Assembly (NCBI GenBank): GCA_021018815.1
Contig: JAITYX010000054.1
Coordinates: forward strand, 2,790,001 to 2,854,000
Direction of reading: 5' to 3'
Length of the DNA stretch: 64,000 nt
Source of the DNA: Talinum fruticosum
Lineage: Eukaryota; Streptophyta; Magnoliopsida; Caryophyllales; Talinaceae
Shown here: positions 56,305 to 64,000 of the stretch, piece after piece
Layout of the letters: every line of letters starts with the position of its first letter
Position numbering within the stretch: the first letter of the stretch is position 1
Notes under the pieces: model-generated
Seen by the model: the letters and a program-made list of their open reading frames with translations, nothing else
The model's database searches: none
Told to the model about the DNA's origin: nothing
Position numbers and translations under genes: made by a program

Positions 56305-59300
56305 TTATGCATTTAACATACCAAGCTTATTCCTAATGAAGCAAAACCGATCCTCACTAAGTGGTTTAGTAAAGATATCAGCTAGTTGAAGATTTATAGG
56401 AATGAATTCGAGTACAATGTCACCTTTCTCATAATGGTCTCTTAAGAAATGATACCGACCTCAATGTGTTTCGTCTTTGAGTGCTGAACTTGATTTTTAG
56501 TGATGCTAATTGCACTCCGATTATGAAACTTGATTGGCACTGATTTGAAAGAAAGTCCAAGGTCCTTCAAGTGTTGTTTTATCCATAGAATCCGAGAACA
56601 ACATGCTCCGGTTGCAATATACTCAGCTTCGGCAATTGATAGAGCTACTGAATTTTACTTCTTTGAGTGCTAAGATATTAGGGATTGACCCAAAAATTGG
56701 CATGCCCCTGAAGTGCTCTTTCTATCAACTTTGTATCCAGCGTAATCGGCATCCGAGTATCCGGTGAGAGTCATTTCGAGTCTCTCGAGTACCATAGACC
56801 TAGATTACGAGTCCCTGCAAGATATCCGAATATTCTCTTCACCGCAGTGACATGTGATTCTTTTGGATTAGCTTGAAATCTTGCGCATAGCGAGACACTA
56901 AACATTATATACTGGTCTACTAGAAGTAAGATATAGCAAAGATCCAATCATACCTCAATAGAGTTTCGATCTATTGCTTTACATTTATCATCCGAGTCCG
57001 GTTTCAAGCTACTTGCTCATAGGGGTTCTTTGCATGCTTCACATCTTGAAGTTTATACTTTTCAGCGACTCCTTGGTGTACTTTGATTGATGGACATAGA
57101 TTCCATTTTTGTCTTGCTTGATTTGTAGGCCGAGGAAGAAATTGAGTTCTTCCATCATACTCATTTGAAATTCTGTCTCATTAACTCGGAAAAATCTCGA
57201 CACGGAATTTCATAAGTAGCTCCAAAAATTATGTCATCGACATATATACGAGTGATAAGGAAATCTTTCCCCTTGGTTTTTATAAAGAGAGTCTTGTCGA
57301 TCTGACCTCTTCTAAAATCATTTTGAACCAAGAAATTGCTCGAGTCTTTCACACCATGCTCTGGGAGCTTGTTTAAGACCATAAAGAGCTTTTGAAGTTT
57401 GAAAATATGATTTGGAAATTCTGAGTTTTCAAATCCGAGGGCTGCTCAACATAGACTTCCTCTTCGATAAAACCATTGAGAAAAGCACAATTAACCTCCA
57501 TTTGATATAATTTGATATTCATGCTAGATGCAAATGCTAACGAGATTTTAATGGCTTCGATTACGGCAAGAGGTGCAAAGGTTTCCCCACAATCAATCCC
57601 TTCTTCCTGATTATAACCTTAAGCTACAAGTCTAGCCTTATTTCGACTACGACCCCACATTCATCCAGTTTGTTCTTGAAAACCCATTTGGTTCCTATGA
57701 CTAGGTGGTCGGAAGGTCGTTTGGTTAGGGTCCGAGACTTGGTTTCTTTCGAACTGATTGAGTTCCTCTTGCATGGCCTCTACCCATTCAGGTTCATTTA
57801 GGGCCTCTAGTGCATTTTTGGGTTCGAGTTAATGAAATGAATGCGGTGAATGCACATAGATTCGAAGAGAGGAACGAGTTCTTACCTCACTTGTTGATAT
57901 CGAGATAATATGTTTTTAGTGGATGACTAGAAGCATATTTGAATGCTTTACCTGTTCTCTGTTTCACCAAATCTGTAGGCTGAATTGGTTGATCTTCGAA
58001 GTTTGTTACGAGTGGACTTGTTCATCGGTTTGTCCTTCATCATTCTGAGCTGGTTCTTGAGTTGATTCATTATGAGTCACTTCGTTACGAGTGACTTCAT
58101 TACGAGCTTATTGGGTTTGATTCCTGGTAGGCTCACTTTTTCAAGGTCATTATCTCTGTTGAGCTTTAGATCTTAGAATGATGATTTACTTGGCTTTTCC
58201 TATTCAAGCTCATCAAACACAACGTGGATACTTTCTTCCACTTTGTTAGTTCTCTTATTAAAAATGCGATAAGCTTTACTATGAGAGGAATAACCCGGAA
58301 AAATACCTTCATCGACCGAGCATCAAACTTGGTCGAGGTGATCCTTACTATTGTTGTGAACAAAACACTTACATCCAAAGGGTTTGAAATATGAGATATT
58401 GGGTTTCTTCCCTTTATAGAGCTCGTAAGGTGTTTTCTTCAGAATGGGTCCGATGAGGCATCTGTTCAAAGTGTAGTTAGGCTGTGTTGATTGCCTCGGC
58501 CTAGAAATAGTAGGGTAGATTGTGCTCAATCATCATTGTCCTAGCTATTTCTTCAAGAGTTCTATTATTTCTCTCCACTACTCCATTCCGTTGAGGAGTT
58601 CTTGGTGCTGAGAAGTTGTGAGAGATACCATTCTTGTCACAAAACTCGAGAATTCTAAATAGTCGAATTCCCTTCTATGGTCGAGTTCGAATTCTCCGGA
58701 TCCGAGTGCTGGGACTCAACTTGGATTTTTCTGCGAGCTTCCTAAACTCCTTGAATGCTTCATTTTGTGCTTGAGAAAACACACCCAAGTAAATCATGAG
58801 TAATCATCAATAATAATAAGTACATATGATTTACCTTCGAGGCTCTTAACGAGGATTTCACCACATAAGTCCATATGTAGCGAGTTCAAGCACCTTGGAT
58901 GTGGAAGGCTGTCTTAAGGGATTTGAATGATGATATGACTTGTTTCCATCTTATGCAAGCTTCACAAACTTTGTCTTTCTTGAAAGCACAATTGGGCAAT
59001 CCTCCGACTAAACCATGAGATGCCAATTTCTTAATAGTATGCATGCTAACATGGCCTAATCTACGATGCCATTTCCATGAGTCATCATGAAGTGATGCTT
59101 TTAAATAAGATAGGTTATGACTAGGGTCGAAAGAGGAATAATGTAAGTGTTACCTGTTCTCTTACCCGAGAGTTTGATCTCCTTGTTAGTTTCATCGAAA
59201 TGTAACAGTTGGTTTAAGTGAATCTTACCTCTTGACCTTTATCGCACATTTGAGAGATGCTAAGCGAGTTATACTTTAACCCCTTGACAAGGTAAACTGG

Positions 59301-59580
59301 ACTGACCAGGTTACTTCCTTTTCCAATCTTGCCAATCCCGAGTATCTTACCTTTGTTGTCATCTCCAAATGTGAATTTTCCTCCGTTGTACTTTTTTAAC
59401 TCAGCGAAGAGTCCCGAGTCTCTCGACATATGTCGTGAGCATCCACTTGTCAAGGTACCAATGCCCTTTTGATCTTTTCTGAGTAGCACTGCAAAACGAA
59501 ACAAACTAACCATTCTCACTTCCTCTAATGAACCTAGTAACACTCTTTACTGTGGTCCTTTTCGAGGAAGAAGGTTTTTC
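56305..59580 (-). pseudogene. pol: Pol of E: protease, integrase, RT, RNase H
   Basis: Minus strand order: protease TLTSGCSRHMSRDSGLF (about 59450; Asp of DSG is Thr), VYLVKGLKYNSLSISQMCDK (59290), GAG-pre-integrase near 59050, integrase (a YDLPGVFSQAQ-like piece near 58780, YNGIP/NRME-like blocks near 58600), TLNRCLIGPILKKTPYELYK (58480), KKPNISYFKPFGCKCF (58420), RT with QIDKTLFIKTKGKDF (57290) and IYVDDIIFGATYE (57240), RNase H ending LGMLNA-TAA at 56305-56307. Stops and frameshifts throughout. Confidence 0.92.
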
Positions 59581-60791
59581 GGAACCCATATTTGAATGAC
59601 TTTAGGTTTAGTCTGATTCCGAGTCTTCCGTTTAGAGAAGCTGAGTCCGTGTCTCTTTCTTTTGAAAGGATTTTCTTTTGGAAAACGGTGGAGATGGTTT
59701 TCTCCTAAAACTTTATCCAGGCTCGAGTCCTTCTTACATTTTTATGAATGGGACCGTGCTCGGCTTTCCTGAACATTACGGTTCTTACATTTTTATGAAT
59801 AGTTTTCTCCTAAAAATTTGTGCAGGCTCAGTCCCATTTTCTCTTTGGACAGTCATTGACTATGTGTTCCTTGCTACCACATTCAAAACACCCAGAGTTC
59901 TTAATCAAAGATAACTTTGAAGGAGAAGAATATTTACCTTTTCTATCCTTCTTGTCTTTCTTATAGAACTCTTCTTTTGGCTTCTTATCCCATCTCTTGT
60001 GCTTCATCATTCTCTTGAAGCCTCTAGCAATAAGTGCTATGGGATCCTCTTCGAGTCGGATGAACTCGGATCCGCTTCTCCGGTTTCTAAGGCTTTCAGC
60101 GCAATGTTCTTCTTGGTGCTGACTTCGCTTCCTCCTCTTCCAGGTGGATCTCATGGGTGAGAAGCTTCCCAATGAGTTCGTCCGGCTTTAGTAGAGACAA
60201 GTTCTGAGCCTCTTCGATAGCTGTCACCTTGGAACCCCATCTTTTCTTAGGTAGGCTTACGAGTATCTTTCCGCACATTTCCTCGTGTGAGATCTTTTTA
60301 CCCAGAGATTTGAGATTATTGGTAATCTCTGTAAATCGAATAAACATCCGAGTGATGTTTTCTTCGGCTCCATCTTGAATAGCTCATATTTATGAAGATA
60401 TTGGCTTATCTTTGCTTGTCGACCTGGCTTGTACCTTCATAAGTGTTGACCAGGGTATCCCACACTTCTTTGGCTGTATCACTGGCGGACATTCGGTTGT
60501 ATTCTTACGAGTTGATGGCTCACGTAAGAATGTCCATTGCCTTGAACTTCTTTATGAACTTTTCAGCTTCATCAGCTGTGAACTCAGCCTTTGTTTTGGG
60601 CATAATTCTTGTTTCTTCTGTCTTCATGGGAAGGTAGTTTCCTTCTTGTATGATGTTCCGGACATCTTCATCATGATCCAGGAGGAAACATTCCATGAGT
60701 TTCTTCCGAGTGCACGAAGTTGGATCCTTTGAACTTTGGTGGTCTACTTGGAAGATCTTCCTTCATCGAATTCTCCGTTGTTACGAACCAT
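59581..60791 (-). pseudogene. gag: Gag of E, with deletion and filler
   Basis: ATG at 60791 opens MVRNNGEFDEG. Well preserved: MFIRFTEITNNLKSLGKKIS (60345), AIEEAQNLSLLKPDELIGKL (60230), KEEFYKKDKKDRKGKYSSPS (59990) and an intact knuckle CFECGSKEHIVNDC near 59880. Right after PKRKWD (59828) the acidic and leucine-rich half present in D and K (about 0.6 kb) is missing and is replaced by about 60 bp made of pieces copied from just downstream. The gag end (IQIWVPK-like) is near 59590. With its knuckle intact this is the best RNA-binding part in the window, but the protein is truncated. Confidence 0.9.
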
Positions 60792-60837
60792 TTGATCTTT
60801 AGACCTTTGGATGGTTAGATCCTTTTACGAAAGGCTA

Positions 60838-60849
60838 GGCTCGATACCA
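60838..60849 (-). promoter_or_regulatory. Primer binding site of E
   Basis: Minus strand TGGTATCGAGCC, two bases from the 5' LTR; same as D. Confidence 0.85.
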
Positions 60850-60851
60850 AT

Positions 60852-62426
60852 TGAAGGTTTGCTCAGGGAGAGGCTAAGTCACCCTAGAGGGGGTGAATAG
60901 GGTAATGATGAAATTAGCTTGAAATTTAATATAGATGTGAATGCGAGGTGAGCAAGAGTCGGGGATGTGCTCGGAAAAGCACTAATTCGGAATTCGGTGA
61001 AGAGTGAAGAAACAGATTAAACGAAACTGTTTGAGTCTAGAGTGCAGTTAGAAAATTAATAACACAGAAAGTACGTGGAAACCCTCCTGAGGCGAGAAAA
61101 CCACGAGATCGTGCTAATCGAAGCACGAAGTCAAATCCACTATTTCGAGTCCACAAAATATAGTAGGCTGACTTGACCTGAGTTGCTCCCTTAGAAAACC
61201 CCTTACATGGTTTCCTAGACTCGAAATTCCCTTATCTTATCTAGTACTTCCTAACGAAGATAGCCCTTACAGATCGGGGACAAGCGAGTTGAGTTAACCC
61301 TTACAGCTCGGTCAAGAGACCTTACTTAGAGAGTAAGAAAGAAATTGTTTGTAGCGAGTACAAGACCTTACAACTCGGAAAGTTATGAAATACGAGTTGG
61401 AGTTGTAAGTAGAAGATTGAGAATGAATACAATGACTTTTAATCAAGTACGTATATTAACAATAGATTCGGCAATCTTCAAGTCTTGAAAGTTGGCTTCT
61501 ATTTATAGATGACCAAGCAGCTTAGTCGTTGTGTCCATCTTCGATTGGAAGTCCTTTGTTACCGTTGTAAAGGATTTTTGAGTCACTCGGAAAATATCCG
61601 TTGAAATATGAACGTTGACCAACGGTTCTTGACTCTTTTAGAAGTCCCAAAACCACTTGGTGGTGTCTTGAAAAATAAGGTGGAAACCACCGTTGAGCTT
61701 GGTGTTGCGGATTTCCAGTTTTGGAAACAGACAACCACGACATGGTGTGCTGGGGCTAGGTCGGAGGTGAAAAAAGCCTTGTCTGCTTGGTGATTTGACG
61801 TTTTAAAGCCGGTTACTTTTGTAATTCAAATTTAGGATAACCTCGTTTGAATAACCTACAAAAGCAAATCAATTTGGTTCTCAAAACATAAAATACTTTG
61901 ATCCAAGATTAGACACGAGATAATATTATAATTAAGTGACTAATCATCCGAGTCGAAAAGAAAAGGAATTTTACGAGTCTAATATCCATGAAACTCAAAT
62001 TCCATCTTAGTCGAGTCTAGAAGGCAATCAAGTTAGATAAAGAATATCGGAGTAAACAGACTTGATCTAGACTAAACAAAATTCAAACTAAAATATGCTG
62101 ACTTGGAACAAAGTAATTTCTGAATCACGAAGTCGGACTCGAGTTTATTCCGCAAAAAGATAGTGTTTGAATCATGCGATATATCCGAGTGTTGGGTGAC
62201 TCGGAGCCGAGTGAGAAGTAGCATATAGACTTATGCTTTCCGAGTCAATCGAGTGAGGCGAGAACAACATAATAGATACTATAACACTCGGAAGAATTGT
62301 TATATCACTCGGAAAAGTTTCTAAGATGCAATAAATGTCTTGAAGTCAAAACCTTATAACGGATGAAGTCTTATACCCGATTCCTTGATGGAACTCGAAA
62401 CGAGTACGTTAAAGTCTAAGTCTTCG
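60852..62426 (-). repeat. 5' LTR of E (1575 bp)
   Basis: Plus strand TGAAGGTTTGCTCAGGG...AAGTCTTCG (last base A to G). TATA box on the minus strand at 61499-61507. Followed by GTTAT. Co-linear with 52043-53586. Confidence 0.95.
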
Positions 62427-62431
62427 GTTAT

Positions 62432-63640
62432 ATCAAATGGATGTTAAATGTGCCTTTTTTAATGGTTCTATTCAAGATAAAGTATATGTAAAGCAACCCC
62501 TGGATTAGAAAACATTCAATTTCCCAATCATGTTTTGAAATTAAAAAAAGCTTTGTATGGTTTAAAACAAGCTCGAAGAGCTTAGTACAAAAGGTTACCT
62601 AGTTTCTTGGTTAAAAATGGATTTAAAAGAGGTTTGATTGATAAAACCTTATGTACAAAAACCAAGGGTAAACACTTTCTTATAGTCCAAATCTACATTG
62701 ATGATATAATTTTTGGTGCTACTAATGAGATTTTATGTCAAGAATTTTCCGAGCTTATGAGACAGGAATTCCAAATGAGCATGATGGGAGAATTCAATCT
62801 CTTCCTTGGACTACAAATCAAGCAAGACAAAGATAGAGTCTACGTTCATCAGTCCAAGTATTTGAAGGAGTTAATCAAGAAGCACATGCTACAAGATGCT
62901 AAACCAGCAGTAACTCCAATGCATAGCGAGTAGCAAACTAGACTCATACGAGAAGGGTAAGTCGGTAGATCAAAAACTCTACAGAGGTATGATGTGATCT
63001 CTGCTTTACCTTATGTTTAGTGGACCGAGATATAATTTTCAGTGTCTATTTATGTGCAAGATTCCAAGTTAATAAAAAAGAATCACATCTTACTACGGCA
63101 AAAAGAATCTTTAGATATCTTGTAGGAACTCAAACACTATGTCTCTAGTACTAAAAAGACTCAAGTATGACTCTTAGTGGCTACTCATATGTTGACTATG
63201 CTAGGTACAAGGTTGATAGGAAGAGCATTTCATGAGAAAGCCAATTTTTGGGTCAATCACTCATCTCCTCGCACTCAAAGAAGCAAAATTCGGTCTCCTT
63301 GTCAACGATTGAGCCTAAGTACATAGCAATAGGAGCTTATTGTGCTGAGTTACTCTAGATTAAGCAACATCTCAAGGATTTGGGATTGACCTTCTCAATA
63401 AATTCTATCAAGTGTGATAATAAAAGTGTTATCGGGATTACTAAGAACCCAGTTAAGCATTTTCAAAGACTAAGCACATTGAGGTCGGATATCACTTTCG
63501 GAGAGATCATTTTGAAAAAGGTGTTATAAAGCTTGAATTTATTCTTAATAAGCTCCAATTGACAGATATTTTCACTAAACCACTAAGTGATGATTAGTTT
63601 TGCTCTATTAGAAATGAGCTTGGTATGTTGAATGTAAGAT
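62432..63640 (+). pseudogene. pol: H pol piece 4: RT and RNase H
   Basis: Starts QMDVKCAF right after the GTTAT repeat, then a frameshifted hinge, LIDKTLCTKTKGKHFL (62634), YIDD at 62694-62705 (the family usually has YVDD), FQMSMMGEFNLFLGLQIKQD (62770), a DAKPAVTPMHSE block (62897), and, more degraded, the RNase H blocks GYSYVDYARYKVDRKS-like, LISSHSKKQN-like and ILTDIFTKPLSDD-like, ending near 63636. The longest open stretch is 108 codons (62607-62933). Non-functional. Confidence 0.9.
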
Positions 63641-64000
63641 TACATGTTTTATTGCATGATTTACTATGTATTTACATTGCTCAAACATGTTTTCATTGAA
63701 TATAGTCCGATGACTGGTAGTTTAACTGAAAGTTCATGAAACCGAGCTCCAGTTGTTAGTAACTAAGATGTTTCGAGCATTCGGACGGATAAGCTGAGTC
63801 GGACTCGGTGAAGAGAAAATGGACGATAAACATCTCGGATTATCTCTAATTTAATAGTGAATCATAGAAAATGTTTCAAAATTTCTCTCTCTCTATCGCA
63901 CGCAATCAATCTGGAAACTAACCGTTGGAAAAGAGTTTTATAAAGCAACCGTTGAGAGACGCTAGAATAGCAATCGTTTCAAGTAGCCGTTCCATTGATA
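63641..64000 (+). other. H: spacer after pol
   Basis: Equivalent to the pol-ORF3 spacer of the other copies, with the AACCGTTGGAA / CCGTTGAGAG motifs that precede the TATA box there. The window ends just before the expected box and ORF3 of H. Confidence 0.6.

Larger units (their letters stand above)
52043..62426 (-). mobile_element. Copia element E, full length (10,384 bp)
   Basis: LTRs at 52043-53586 (3') and 60852-62426 (5'), target repeats GTTAT at 52038-52042 and 62427-62431. Minus-strand order: primer site, gag from 60791, pol to 56305, spacer, ORF3 from 55644, second purine block, polypurine tract. Inserted in H reverse transcriptase; H reads NIKL-YQMDV across it. Closest in ORF3 start and LTR to D. 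Gag has a deletion with filler DNA. Not autonomous. Confidence 0.95.
14576..64000 (+). mobile_element. Host copia element H, in four visible pieces
   Basis: H is the oldest copia layer from 14576 to the window end. Pieces: 14576-15575 (protease to integrase), 38795-39495 (integrase end to start of reverse transcriptase), 51880-52042 (reverse transcriptase) and 62432-64000 (reverse transcriptase, RNase H, spacer). The gaps are later insertions J, S1 (with D inside) and E. When each insertion and one copy of its target repeat are removed, adjoining codons fit the conserved copia protein across the joint (for example NIS then YFKPF; FKN then KL; NIKL then YQMDV). The 5' LTR and gag are missing, lost with the left part of A. 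The 3' end is outside the window. Confidence 0.85.

Overview
The window is repeat-dense, AT-rich angiosperm DNA with no intact host gene. Nearly everything recognisable is transposon: degenerate Ty1/copia elements of SIRE/Maximus type (gag with a CCHC knuckle, protease, integrase, reverse transcriptase with YVDD, RNase H, then one further ORF), remains of a Ty3/gypsy element, a 3.0-kb solo LTR of another family, a small inverted-repeat element, and a CACTA-like DNA transposon carrying a piece of a plastid-ferritin gene. No rRNA, intact tRNA or CRISPR was seen. The species cannot be named.

Layout. Bases 1-9815 hold a decayed minus-strand Ty3/gypsy element: LTR pieces at 1-1400 and 9540-9815, a gag remnant at 2472-3071, two minisatellites (43-bp and 49-bp units), a perfect 24-bp-arm hairpin, a 3032-bp solo LTR with GTGGG target duplications, and a small inverted-repeat element. 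At about 9815 the gypsy LTR is joined abruptly to the middle of a copia element (A, 9816-14575), which lacks its 5' half.

From 14576 to the end the window is one nested stack in a single plus-strand copia element, called H here. H is cut by J (15576-38794), by a minus-strand solo LTR S1 (39496-51874) and by E (52043-62426, minus). J is cut in turn by K (18427-29089, minus) and by the CACTA-like element (33898-37176), which contains another solo LTR (34793-36376) sitting inside the ferritin fragment. S1 is cut by D (40617-51516). Most of these insertions have matching 5-bp target duplications (TGCTC, GTAGT, AAACA, GTTAT, CCATA; TCTCA/TTTCA for J). Joining the flanks restores the reading frame of the interrupted sequence, which fixes the insertion order.

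Full copia copies share one plan: LTR of 1.44-1.58 kb (TGAAG...CTTCA), a primer site resembling the initiator-Met tRNA complement, gag, pol, a spacer of about 0.4 kb with a TATA-box-like TATAAATAG and a pyrimidine-rich leader, an extra ORF of about 1.5-1.6 kb (ORF3) in the envelope position, an internal polypurine block, and the 3' polypurine tract. ORF3 is present in five copies, starts with a basic KK-x-RTK segment, and has a mid-region resembling the domain called 'putative plant transposon protein'. All copies carry stops, frameshifts or deletions, so none looks autonomous. The most interesting signals are ORF3 with its apparent private promoter, the ferritin capture, and the completeness of the nest.
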